DNA from: Nonlabens sp. Ci31 | GTDB taxonomy: Bacteria > Bacteroidota > Bacteroidia > Flavobacteriales > Flavobacteriaceae | DNA: 64,000 nt | Direction: 5' to 3' | Assembly: GCF_012974865.1 (NCBI RefSeq) | Contig: NZ_CP043633.1 | Span: 1,674,001 to 1,738,000, forward strand | Shown here: piece by piece, positions 34,370-42,171 of the stretch | How the letters are laid out: each line of letters opens with the position of its first letter | Numbering within the stretch: position 1 is the stretch's first letter | Program-made: the position numbers and the translations under genes | Notes under the pieces: model-generated | Told to the model about the DNA's origin: nothing | Database searches by the model: none | The model's input: only the letters and a program-made list of their open reading frames with translations

Positions 34370-34830
34370 TAGCTCAAGCTGCACCTTGCTTTTTTATAGC
34401 ATTTTATCTATTTTAAAAATACGGAAACCATAAAAAAGGTAAAGAGCTGCTGCCATTGCGCTCACACCATCCAAAAGCCCCAAGCGATCTTTATATAATA
34501 GAAGTTCTAGCACTCCCTTTTTAGTTGCCCCAGCTGGCGCGAGCGTCTCGCTCGTGATCTGGAGTAAACAGGAAGTAAAAAAGAGTTACAAATCATCAAA
34601 ACCGCGACAAAAGCGTTCCAAAGCCTGTCCTGAGTATATCGAAAGGTTGGGACAAGTATTATGTATAAATGGATCTCAACAGTCATGCATTTTAAAGAGT
34701 TGGTCACAGGACCTTTTTAAAGTTACTTGCTGTTAGTATGAGCTTGAAGCTTGGTGCAGGGATTCTGAGTGTTGTTTTATGGAATGAGATATTTAAAAAG
34801 CGGTTTAAAGAATTTTTAAATCTACAAAAG
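34370..34830 (+). repeat. Island linker repeat between TA pair 1 and recombinase fragment 2
   Basis: It comprises GCACCTTGCTTTTTTATAG with GGAAACCATAAAAAAGG (shared with 35765-35914 and 37450-37530), a CGAGCG-TCT-CGCTCG hairpin (34540-34554) and the CAAAACCGCGACAAAAGCG repeat. A 22-bp insertion lies within the latter at 34624-34645. The 550-bp gap 34308-34857 has no gene. Confidence 0.75.
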
Positions 34831-34857
34831 GAAACCTAGAAATGGTTTTCCTTTTAT

Positions 34858-35130
34858 ATTTTAAAGCGAAGCTACATTTTTGTTAAAGAAGTCTTTGAAT
34901 TTCTTTTTAGTAAGAGAAGAATCAATCATTTAAAAAATCATCGAGCGTTTTTCTTCAGCAATATGCAGCAAATTAGAAACTCAGTAATCGTCAATTGGCT
35001 TTCTTCAAACAATCTAAGAAAAACCCAATACATGGCAGGACACAAATACATCAGTTCTACAGAGAAATATCGGCAGGATGATCTAGAAAGTTTGCAGGAA
35101 ACGGTAAATATGTTTCATCCTTTTAGTTAG
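34858..35130 (+). pseudogene. Tyrosine recombinase C-terminal fragment 2
   Basis: It is nearly identical to fragment 1, with MQQIRNSVIVNWL, YMAGHKYISSTEKYRQDDL and a MFHPFS end. It keeps the Arg, GH and Tyr but lacks the N-terminal two thirds. It ends at TAG 35128-35130 just before toxin-antitoxin pair 2. Its last bases provide the promoter region of that pair. Confidence 0.8.
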
Positions 35131-35197
35131 AAATAAATTTTGCAAAGAAAAGACCAAACAATAAATTACCTTTGTTATGAATGTAAATAGTAATGTC

Positions 35198-35416
35198 ATG
35201 GATTTAGAAGCACGTAAATATCAGTTTATACAAGAACTTTTTAAAATTGATAAAGAGCAAGTAATGACAGCTTTGGAACGTGTTTTAAAAAGAGAGAAAG
35301 AAGAAAGTCAAGAAATATCAACAGCTCATAAAAAGGAATTAGACAGTCGTTTAAAAAGCTATAAAAACAATCCAGGCGATGTTCTAGATTGGGAAGATGT
35401 AAAAGCTGACTGGTAA
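35198..35416 (+). CDS. Antitoxin of RelE/ParE pair 2
   Basis: The 72-residue charged protein (MDLEARKYQFIQELFKID to DVLDWEDVKADW) is of the Bacteroidetes addiction-module type that ends in a tryptophan-containing WEDVK motif. A perfect -7 box TACCTTTG at 35167-35174 ends just 2 bp before an earlier in-frame ATG (35177). I therefore take the next ATG at 35198, but a leaderless start at 35177 is possible. Its stop overlaps the toxin ATG (TAATG). Confidence 0.75.
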   Translation: MDLEARKYQFIQELFKIDKEQVMTALERVLKREKEESQEISTAHKKELDSRLKSYKNNPGDVLDWEDVKADW

Positions 35417-35718
35417 TGAGTTGTAAAATTAAGTTACTTCCTATTGCTCTAAAAGACTTAAAAGAAGCTAAAAAATGGTATGGCGATAAAAATGAAAAAT
35501 TATCTATAGAATTTAAGCACGAAGTCAATAAAGAAATCGATTATATAAAGCAATATCCAGAACATTATCAACTTAGGTATAAAGAGTTGCGTCAGTCTTT
35601 AGTAACTCGTTTTCCTTATGCTATTTTCTATCTAGTTGAAGAAGAGCAAAAGCGTATCGTAATTTTTGGTGTTTTACATACGAGTAGAAATCCAGAAATA
35701 GCAAGAAAAAGAATATAA
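35416..35718 (+). CDS. RelE/ParE-family toxin (pair 2)
   Basis: The 100-residue toxin has KIKLLPIALKDLKEAKKWY, QLRYKELRQSLVTRFPYAIFYLVEE and VLHTSRNPE, the family fold landmarks. It is coupled to the antitoxin by a 1-bp overlap. It is clearly different in sequence from the toxins of pairs 1 and 3, although the flanking repeats are nearly identical. Confidence 0.85.
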   Translation: MSCKIKLLPIALKDLKEAKKWYGDKNEKLSIEFKHEVNKEIDYIKQYPEHYQLRYKELRQSLVTRFPYAIFYLVEEEQKRIVIFGVLHTSRNPEIARKRI

Positions 35719-35764
35719 GGCTTTTTGCCATTGCGCTCGCCAGCCGCACCTGCATTTTTGGCTT

Positions 35765-35914
35765 GCCCTTGCGCTCCCGCAGCACATTACTTTTTTATAG
35801 AATGTTGTCTATTTAAAAAGTAAGGAAACCATAAAAAAGGTAAAGAGCTGCTGCCATTGCGCTCACACCATCCAAAAGCCCCAAGCGATCTTTATATAAT
35901 AGAAGTTCTAGCAC
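35765..35914 (+). repeat. Linker repeat downstream of TA pair 2
   Basis: Here GGAAACCATAAAAAAGG and GCTGCTGCCATTGCGCTCAC repeat the block seen at 34370-34513. It marks the 3' border of each recombinase-fragment/TA module. Confidence 0.7.
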
Positions 35915-35916
35915 TT

Positions 35917-36228
35917 CCCAGCTGGCGCGAGCGTCTCGCTCGTGATCTGGAGTAAACAGGAAGTAAAAAAGAGTTACAAATCATCAAAACCGCGACAAAA
36001 GCGTTCCAAAGCCTGTCCTGAGTATATCGAAAGGTTGGGACAAGTATTATGTATAAATGGATCTCAACAGTCCCCAGCTGGCGCGAGCGTCTCGCTCGTG
36101 ATCTGGAGTAAACAGGAAGTAAAAAAGAGTTGCAAATCATCAAAACCGCGACAAAAGCGTTCCAAAGCCTGTCCTGAGTATATCGAAAGGTTGGGACAAG
36201 CACCGTGTATAAAGGATTCCAACAGATA
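35917..36228 (+). repeat. 156-bp tandem duplication
   Basis: Two almost identical 156-bp units start at 35917 and 36073. Each holds the CGAGCG-TCT-CGCTCG hairpin, the CAAAACCGCGACAAAAGCG block and the 22-bp insert CCTGTCCTGAGTATATCGAA. They differ at a few bases. The duplication lies in the roughly 620-bp gap between pair 2 and recombinase fragment 3. Confidence 0.9.
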
Positions 36229-36339
36229 AGGATTTTAAACAGTTGGTTTTAGGACCTTTTTAAAGTTCCTTGCTGTTAGTGTGAGCGTGGTATAGGGATT
36301 CTGAGTGTTGTTTTATGGAATGAGTTATTTAAAAAGCGG

Positions 36340-36809
36340 TTTAAAGCGAAGCTACATTTTTATTAAAGAAGGTTTTTATTATAGTTATCAAGTAGAAATT
36401 AAAAGTACGCTTTCTTCCTATACGCTTTCGCGAAAGCGTATAGGAGAAGTTTATGCCGCACGTGTTAGGGTACGAAAACGTAACAAGATCATCTTAGGAT
36501 TACTAGTATATCAAGGAATTTCAACTAGCGAACTACAAAGAATCAGAACAGAAGAAGTAGAATTATATAAAGGCAAAAGCAACCGTTTATCAAATATAAT
36601 TTATGCCTTAACCAAAGAGCTCAAAACGATCAATAATAGTTTTGTCAATATGCAGCAAATCAGTAATCGTCAATTGGCTTTCTTCAAACAATCTAAGAAA
36701 AACCCAATACATGGCAGGACACAAAGACATCAGTTCTACAGAAAAATAACAGCAGAATGATCTAGAAAGTTTGCATGAAACGGTCAATTTGTTTTATCCG
36801 TTTAGTTAG
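36340..36809 (+). pseudogene. Tyrosine recombinase fragment 3, longer and frameshifted
   Basis: It shares the start TTTAAAGCGAAGCTACAT with the other fragments but keeps more of the catalytic domain: RNKIILGLLVYQGISTSELQ, the region of the first catalytic Arg. An 8-base deletion near 36664, relative to fragments 1 and 2, shifts the frame, so the Arg-GH-Tyr end is read wrongly. The dispersed palindrome at 36423 encodes LSRKR within it. It is a dead integrase relative and perhaps the source of the shorter copies. Confidence 0.75.
36423..36438. repeat. 16-bp palindrome, copy 3
   Basis: A perfect copy in recombinase fragment 3, read as LSRKR. It is followed by GAAGTTTATGCCGCAC, the end of the long dispersed repeat, so the two repeat types are joined here. 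Confidence 0.9.
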
Positions 36810-36867
36810 AAATAGTAAGTCTATGGAACAGAAATTGTACCTTTACGATAAGAGAAAGACAACTATT

Positions 36868-37107
36868 ATGGCAACGACAGATTTAAGAGATACAGTCAAA
36901 GACTATATAGATACGGCAGATGTGAGGCTTTTAAAAATGATAAAAGCATTAGCAGAAAGCTATCAAAATGATCAGCAAGAAACCTTTACCTTGAGTGAAG
37001 AGCAGTACGATATGATTGACAAACGCAGAGCATCTCATTTAAAAAATGAAAGTCAGTCTTTCACTTGGGAACAAGTAAAACAAAATGCAAGAAAGGCTAT
37101 TGAATAA
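36868..37107 (+). CDS. Antitoxin of RelE/ParE pair 3
   Basis: The 79-residue protein (MATTDLRDTVKDYIDTADVR to FTWEQVKQNARKAIE) has the common Bacteroidetes antitoxin layout with a C-terminal WEQVKQ. The start at 36868 is supported by a -7-like box TACCTTTA at 36838-36845 and by homology beginning there. The upstream in-frame extension falls in recombinase sequence. Its stop overlaps the toxin start (TAATG). Confidence 0.8.
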   Translation: MATTDLRDTVKDYIDTADVRLLKMIKALAESYQNDQQETFTLSEEQYDMIDKRRASHLKNESQSFTWEQVKQNARKAIE

Positions 37108-37397
37108 TGAAATGCAGTTTAGAAATTAAAGATGAAGCTAATTTAGAAACTATCGAAGCTTATCTTTATTATGAAGGAAAACGCACAGGATTAGGCGAAG
37201 AGTTTTTAGAACATTTAAGCATATATTTTGAGAGAATAACTACCAACCCTAAACACTTCCCGAAAAAACGCAAGCCATATAGAGAAGCATTTATAAAACG
37301 TTTTCCATTCTTAATAATCTATGAAATCGAGAAAAACAAAGTGATTATATATGCTGTGTTCAACACTTGGCAAAACCCAGAAAAGAAGAAGAAATAA
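37107..37397 (+). CDS. RelE/ParE-family toxin (pair 3)
   Basis: The 96-residue toxin has SLEIKDEANLETIEAYLYYEG, FPKKRKPYREAFIKRFPFLIIYEIEK and VFNTWQNP, matching the type II RelE/ParE superfamily. It is coupled to the antitoxin by overlap. It is the third distinct toxin in an otherwise repeated module. Confidence 0.85.
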   Translation: MKCSLEIKDEANLETIEAYLYYEGKRTGLGEEFLEHLSIYFERITTNPKHFPKKRKPYREAFIKRFPFLIIYEIEKNKVIIYAVFNTWQNPEKKKK

Positions 37398-37449
37398 ACT
37401 TAGCAACAACTTCAACCAACCCAACCCAGCCGCACCTGCTATGGACGCT

Positions 37450-37530
37450 TGCCAACGCTCAAGCTGCACCTTGCTTTTTTATAAAATGTTGTCTATTTAA
37501 AAAGTAAGGAAACCATAAAAAAGGTCAGGA
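37450..37530 (+). repeat. Linker repeat downstream of TA pair 3
   Basis: GCTTTTTTATAAAATGTTG and GGAAACCATAAAAAAGG repeat the border block of the other two modules. The copy then switches to unique sequence that encodes a toxin stub. Confidence 0.7.
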
Positions 37531-37626
37531 GCGAGAAGCTGTCGCCAGCGAGGGAAGATATATGCTTTGCATGGAGGTAGGAAAGAAAAGAAGAATGATG
37601 CAACACCACATAATGGCAGATATTGA
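37531..37626 (+). pseudogene. C-terminal stub of a lost cassette toxin
   Basis: A frame without a start ends ...IYALHGGRKEKKNDATPHNGRY at a TGA (37624-37626). It overlaps the possible TTG start of the following lipoprotein gene and lies 5 bp before its GTG. Length and placement fit the last residues of a polymorphic toxin whose body was removed when the linker repeat recombined in. No family was recognised. Confidence 0.4.
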
Positions 37627-37631
37627 CGAAT

Positions 37632-38123
37632 GTGAGAAAATATATGGTTCTATTATTTTTAATATTGCTGGTATCTTGCAATCCGTTCGATCCCGGCGAC
37701 ATTGTTTTAACCAGAACTTACATAAGTAATGAAGCTTGGGACGACTATAACAACCAAATCAAGGTTGAAAAAATGCAGATGCGTGATTCAGTCCAGATGA
37801 TAAGAACTGATTTGGATAGCATAGGTAAAAATTTTACGCTGTTGCAAGTGGATAGCACCTATATTTATGAGTATAGCGGCTTTAGGGATAAGAGACCAAA
37901 TCCTAAAGGCAAGGTATATTTTAATAGGGATAACGGATGGAAATGGACCAAAGTAGCAAGTAATTATAAGGAGAACGAAATACATACTACCATCGGCAAT
38001 CTAGAAAAAGACCAATGGTATAAGTTTTCGAATCTACGAGGTAGAGGCGGTTTTTTTATTTATGTCTACGTGGACGTGGATGGTGAATTACAGGAGTATT
38101 ATCAAGATGTAGCAGGCTGGTAA
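37632..38123 (+). CDS. Orphan immunity-type lipoprotein (cassette 4)
   Basis: The roughly 163-residue lipoprotein starts at a GTG (37632) that gives a basic MRKYM followed by LFLILLVSC, a clean lipobox. A TTG at 37623 is also possible. The mature part has no recognised domain. It follows a toxin stub and is followed by the fourth copy of the cassette-end hairpin, exactly as the immunity genes of cassettes 1-3 are. I infer an orphan immunity gene. Confidence 0.6.
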   Translation: MRKYMVLLFLILLVSCNPFDPGDIVLTRTYISNEAWDDYNNQIKVEKMQMRDSVQMIRTDLDSIGKNFTLLQVDSTYIYEYSGFRDKRPNPKGKVYFNRDNGWKWTKVASNYKENEIHTTIGNLEKDQWYKFSNLRGRGGFFIYVYVDVDGELQEYYQDVAGW

Positions 38124-38220
38124 ACTTCATAGAATAAGTAAATCTAGCCTCAGTATCCCTGATCATAACGTCCAGGGCATAAAGAATGTGTTTGCGATCT
38201 TTTGCTTGCACTCATATAAC

Positions 38221-38309
38221 AGCTTCGCTGATGCTAGTTTGCAACTAGTACGGGCAGGAGTAAACAGGAAGTAAAAAACAAAAGGAAAGCCATTTCTAGC
38301 TTTCCTTTT
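38221..38309 (+). repeat. Cassette-end hairpin and terminator, copy 4
   Basis: GATGCTAGTTTGCAACTAGTAC forms the conserved hairpin. It is followed by a strong terminator, AAAAGGAAAGC (38280-38290) pairing with GCTTTCCTTTT (38299-38309). An inverted pair AGTAAACAGGAAGTAA (38259) and TTTACTTCCTGTTAC (38331) brackets the terminator and marks the right border of the island. Confidence 0.7.
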
Positions 38310-38373
38310 TGTGTTATAAACAGCAAGTGTTTACTTCCTGTTACTTGACCTTTAAGCCGCAAATATTAGGATA

Positions 38374-39561
38374 TTAAGAAAGCACCTCTTTAATCCTTCT
38401 AACAGCTTCTGTGATTTGCTCTGAACTAGCAGCATAAGAAATACGTATACATTCACGAGTCCCAAAAGAATCACCAGAAACGGTGGCTACATTGGCCTCT
38501 TCAAGGAGCATCAATGAAAAATCTGTTGAGTTTTCTATTTGATGTCCTTTTACTGTTTTTCCAAACCATGCTGAAATATCTGGAAATACATAAAAAGCAC
38601 CGTCAGGAACGTCTGTAGTAAAGCCTTTAAGTTCAGAAAGCAGGTTTAAAATCAAGTCACGACGTTCTGCAAAGGCATCAATCATGTACTGTATTTTAGA
38701 AACCGGAGCTTCTAGTGCAGTGATTACAGCGCGTTGTGCGATACAATTGGTGCCACTGGTAATTTGACCTTGCATTTTATTACAAGCTCTTGCAATCCAT
38801 GTTGGAGCGCCTATATAACCTACTCTCCATCCAGTCATGGCAAAGGCTTTACTTACACCGTTAATGGTGACGGTACGATCGTACATACTTGGAATAGCTG
38901 CCATACTTGCATGCGTTCCAGTATAGTTGATGTGTTCATAAATCTCATCACTTACTACGATAATATTCGGATAATCAACAAGTACATCTGCAAATGCTTG
39001 AAGCTCTTCTTCTGTGTACAAACTGCCACTTGGATTGTTAGGAGAAGAAAACAACATCATTTTAGTCTTAGGAGTAATGGCAGCTCTCAATTGCTCAGCG
39101 GTAATTTTAAAATTTTGATCTACACCAGCTTTTACTTCTACCGGTGTTCCTTCAGCAAGTTCCACTATGGCTGCATAGCTTACCCAGTAAGGAGCAGGAA
39201 GAATACATTCATCTCCTTTATTGAGCAACACCAAAGCAACATTTGCAATAGATTGCTTTGCTCCTGTTGACACTACGATCTGACTGCGGTCGTAAGTAAG
39301 CTTGTTATCTCTTTTAAATTTGAGTATGACTGCATCTTTGAGTTCATTGTAGCCATCTACAGGAGAATAGCTGTTGTAATTCTCGTTGATGGCTCTGATA
39401 GCCGCATCTTTGACAAAATCTGGAGTATTAAAATCAGGTTCACCAAGGCTTAAACCTATGATGTCTTTACCTTGTTCTTTTAATTCGCGAGCTTTCGCTG
39501 CCATGGCAAGTGTGGCACTTACAGGTAAATTGTTAATGCGATCAGATAGTTGAGAGTTCAT
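38374..39561 (-). CDS. Aspartate aminotransferase (class I/II)
   Basis: The 395-residue PLP enzyme of the AspC/AatA Ib type interconverts aspartate and 2-oxoglutarate with oxaloacetate and glutamate. It has LSLGEPDFNTPDFV, FSSPNNPSG, VVSDEIYEHINY and the PLP-lysine motif VSKAFAMTGWRVGY. The start at MNSQLSDR (39561) is chosen because an upstream extension is AT-rich and unlike the family. It is the first core gene to the right of the island. Confidence 0.9.
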   Translation of the reverse strand: MNSQLSDRINNLPVSATLAMAAKARELKEQGKDIIGLSLGEPDFNTPDFVKDAAIRAINENYNSYSPVDGYNELKDAVILKFKRDNKLTYDRSQIVVSTGAKQSIANVALVLLNKGDECILPAPYWVSYAAIVELAEGTPVEVKAGVDQNFKITAEQLRAAITPKTKMMLFSSPNNPSGSLYTEEELQAFADVLVDYPNIIVVSDEIYEHINYTGTHASMAAIPSMYDRTVTINGVSKAFAMTGWRVGYIGAPTWIARACNKMQGQITSGTNCIAQRAVITALEAPVSKIQYMIDAFAERRDLILNLLSELKGFTTDVPDGAFYVFPDISAWFGKTVKGHQIENSTDFSLMLLEEANVATVSGDSFGTRECIRISYAASSEQITEAVRRIKEVLS

Positions 39562-39633
39562 AATAGTTGAATTATAATACAAAAATATCATAACACTTGA
39601 ATTAACAATCGCATATGACGACAATTAATATTT

Positions 39634-39641
39634 TATTTTTG
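39634..39641 (+). promoter_or_regulatory. -7 element of rsmG
   Basis: TATTTTTG matches the TAnnTTTG consensus 15 bp before the GTG start of rsmG. No good -33 element was seen. Confidence 0.45.
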
Positions 39642-39656
39642 CACAAATTATAAATA

Positions 39657-40298
39657 GTGCATCAAAAAATAAAAGAATACTTCCCACATATTACAGATCA
39701 TCAGTTAGAACAATTTTCAAGACTGGGAGATTTGTATACGGAGTGGAACGCTCAGATCAATGTGATCTCTAGAAAAGACATCGATCAATTGTATACACGA
39801 CATGTTTTACATTCTCTAGGGATTGTTTCTGTTGTCCGCTTTCGCGAAAGCTTACCCAATAAACCAGGTGGAACTAGAGTACTAGACGTAGGAACTGGCG
39901 GCGGATTTCCAGGGATACCACTGGCTATTATGTTTCCTAAAACAAGTTTCCACCTTATCGATGCGATAGGTAAAAAAATCAAGGTAGTAGATGCTATTGT
40001 TGAGGCTTTGGGATTAGAGAACGTAACTACAGAGCACGGAAGAGCAGAAACGGTGAAAGGTCGTTTTGACTTTATAGTTTCCAGAGCAGTTACTAACATG
40101 CCTGATTTTGTTAGTTGGGTAAAGAATAAAGTTAGAAAAGACAGTTTTCATACCTTGAAAAATGGGATTCTCTATTTAAAAGGAGGTGATCTTACCGAAG
40201 AGTTAAAACAGTTTCCTAAAGCGCGTATTTACGAATTAGAAGAAGTTTTTGAAGACCCCTTCTTTGAAACGAAGAAAGTAGTGCACTTGCCTTTATAA
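39657..40298 (+). CDS. rsmG: 16S rRNA (guanine527-N7)-methyltransferase
   Basis: RsmG methylates G527 of 16S rRNA with SAM. The 213-residue protein has YTEWNAQINVISRKD, the SAM-binding VLDVGTGGGFPGIPLAI and SRAVTNMPDFVSW. The start is a GTG (MHQKIKEYFP). The dispersed palindrome at 39837 encodes RFRES in a segment (VVRFRESLPNKPGGTRVLDVG) that seems about eight residues longer than in other Bacteroidetes RsmG proteins I know, so here it looks like an insertion. Confidence 0.95.
   Translation: MHQKIKEYFPHITDHQLEQFSRLGDLYTEWNAQINVISRKDIDQLYTRHVLHSLGIVSVVRFRESLPNKPGGTRVLDVGTGGGFPGIPLAIMFPKTSFHLIDAIGKKIKVVDAIVEALGLENVTTEHGRAETVKGRFDFIVSRAVTNMPDFVSWVKNKVRKDSFHTLKNGILYLKGGDLTEELKQFPKARIYELEEVFEDPFFETKKVVHLPL
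39837..39851. repeat. 16-bp palindrome, copy 4
   Basis: A 15-base match in rsmG, read as RFRES. Confidence 0.9.
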
Positions 40299-40302
40299 AG
40301 TA

Positions 40303-40336
40303 AAAATCCGTTATCATTTTTATGATAACGGATTTT
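40303..40336. terminator. Bidirectional terminator between rsmG and pruA
   Basis: A 14-bp perfect stem, AAAATCCGTTATCA with its complement, has a 6-nt loop. A and T runs lie on both sides, so it serves both convergent genes. Confidence 0.85.
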
Positions 40337-40358
40337 AATAATTCTTAGAGGTATTTCA

Positions 40359-41987
40359 TTACTCCCCCATAAAAGGATATCTGTAATCTGTAGGTGTTAC
40401 AAATGTTTCTTTAATCATACGAGCAGAAACCCATCTTAGTAAGTTCAATTTAGAACCTGCTTTATCATTTGTTCCAGAAGAACGAGCCCCGCCAAACGGT
40501 TGCTTACCTACCACTGCTCCTGTACACTTATCATTAATATAGAAGTTACCTGCACAGTTTTCAAGTGCTTGAGTGGCTTGTGTGACTGCATAGCGATCTT
40601 GTCCTAGAATAGCGCCAGTAAGAGCGTATTCACTAGTTTCATCAACCAGTTTTAACATCTCTGTATATTCATCATCTTCATACACATAAATAGTAATCAC
40701 TGGGCCGAATAATTCGGTCTCCATGGTTACATATTTTGGGTCGGTAGTTAAAATAACCGTTGGGTCTACAAACCATCCTTTAGACTTGTCGTAGTTTCCT
40801 CCTATGATCACTTCAGCATTTGCATCTTTTTTTGCTCCGTCTATATAGGTGGCAAGCTTATCAAACGAACCTTCATGAATCACAGCAGTAATAAAATTAC
40901 TCATGTCTTCTGGAGATCCTATTTTAAAACTATCTACATCTCTGCGAATGAGTTTTTCCACCTCTGGCCACATACTCTTAGGTACATAGGCACGGGAAGC
41001 GGCACTACATTTCTGACCTTGGAATTCAAAAGCACCTAGTACTATAGCTGTAGCGACTTGTGCAGGAACAGCACTTTTATGAGCAACGATAAAGTCCTTA
41101 CCACCTGTTTCACCTACTATTCTAGGATAAGTCTTATAGGTATTTATGTTTTCACCTATTTTAGTCCACAGGCTTTTGAATACTGTTGTAGAACCAGTGA
41201 AGTGAACACCAGCAAAATCTGCATGCGTCATTACCTCGTTAGTCATCATCACAGGATCTGCATTTACCATATTGATAACACCATCAGGTACTCCAGCTTC
41301 TTTAAATACTTCTACAATTACTTGTGCGCTCAACATTTGATGGTCACTAGGCTTCCATATACAAACATTACCCATTAAGGCAGCGCTAGAAGGAAGGTTA
41401 CCAGCAATAGCCGTAAAGTTAAATGGAGATATACAGTATACAAAACCTTCCAAAGGTCTGTATTCTAATCTATTCCAAGCGCCAGAAGTGGATTCAGGTT
41501 GCTCTGCATAAATCTCTGTCATGTATTGCACATTGAACCTTAAAAAATCTACCAGCTCACAAGCAGCATCAATTTCTGCCTGGAAAACAGTTTTAGACTG
41601 GTTGATCATGGTCGCAGCATTAATACGTGCTCTGTAGGGGCCAGCTATAAGCTCTGCAGCTTTTAAGAAAATACCAGCTCTTTGTTCCCATGGCATCTGC
41701 GACCACTTTTTACGTGCTTCTAACGAAGTAGCGATGGCATCTTGAACTTCTTTTTTTCCAGCTCTGTGGTAGTTCCCTACTATATGTTGGTGATCATGTG
41801 GCGGTCTTATAGGTACAGTATCTCCAGTTTTTATCTCTTTTCCATTGATATATAAAGGCACCTCTGTATTTGCGTTCCACAATTCTTTGTAAGCTGCTAG
41901 CACTTGGTCTCTTTCTACAGTTCCTGGAGCATATGTATTAATAGGCTCGTTTACGGCAACTGGGACGTTGAAAAATCCTTTTCCCAT
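40359..41987 (-). CDS. pruA: 1-Pyrroline-5-carboxylate dehydrogenase
   Basis: The 542-residue aldehyde dehydrogenase oxidises glutamate semialdehyde to glutamate with NAD+ in proline breakdown. The catalytic Glu motif IVGETGGKDF and the catalytic Cys motif FQGQKCSAASRAYVP are present, as is PFGGARSSGTNDKAGS. Its length and N-terminal extension fit the eukaryote-like long PruA type. No proline dehydrogenase lies next to it. Confidence 0.95.
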   Translation of the reverse strand: MGKGFFNVPVAVNEPINTYAPGTVERDQVLAAYKELWNANTEVPLYINGKEIKTGDTVPIRPPHDHQHIVGNYHRAGKKEVQDAIATSLEARKKWSQMPWEQRAGIFLKAAELIAGPYRARINAATMINQSKTVFQAEIDAACELVDFLRFNVQYMTEIYAEQPESTSGAWNRLEYRPLEGFVYCISPFNFTAIAGNLPSSAALMGNVCIWKPSDHQMLSAQVIVEVFKEAGVPDGVINMVNADPVMMTNEVMTHADFAGVHFTGSTTVFKSLWTKIGENINTYKTYPRIVGETGGKDFIVAHKSAVPAQVATAIVLGAFEFQGQKCSAASRAYVPKSMWPEVEKLIRRDVDSFKIGSPEDMSNFITAVIHEGSFDKLATYIDGAKKDANAEVIIGGNYDKSKGWFVDPTVILTTDPKYVTMETELFGPVITIYVYEDDEYTEMLKLVDETSEYALTGAILGQDRYAVTQATQALENCAGNFYINDKCTGAVVGKQPFGGARSSGTNDKAGSKLNLLRWVSARMIKETFVTPTDYRYPFMGE

Positions 41988-42171
41988 GATGTATTTGTTT
42001 TTTTAATTTACGCGTGAAATTACAAATAATCTAGCGTTTCTTTGGACTCTATGCTGGTAAAGTAATCTTAATGTAGAATAGTAGATGTATAGGAATTGCG
42101 CTTTTAGAATAAACCAAGGTTGATCGTGAGCTACTATTTTTGGATAAAATAAAAACGGAGATTCTTGAAAT

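Noticed and set aside
35892..36203. Minus-strand ORF across the tandem duplication
   Set aside because: It reads the same hairpin-rich repeat twice in one frame. There is no family match, and the repetition explains the length.
33516..36809. A functional integrase for the island
   Set aside because: All three copies lack the N-terminal domain; copy 3 is also frameshifted. None can encode the full catalytic set.
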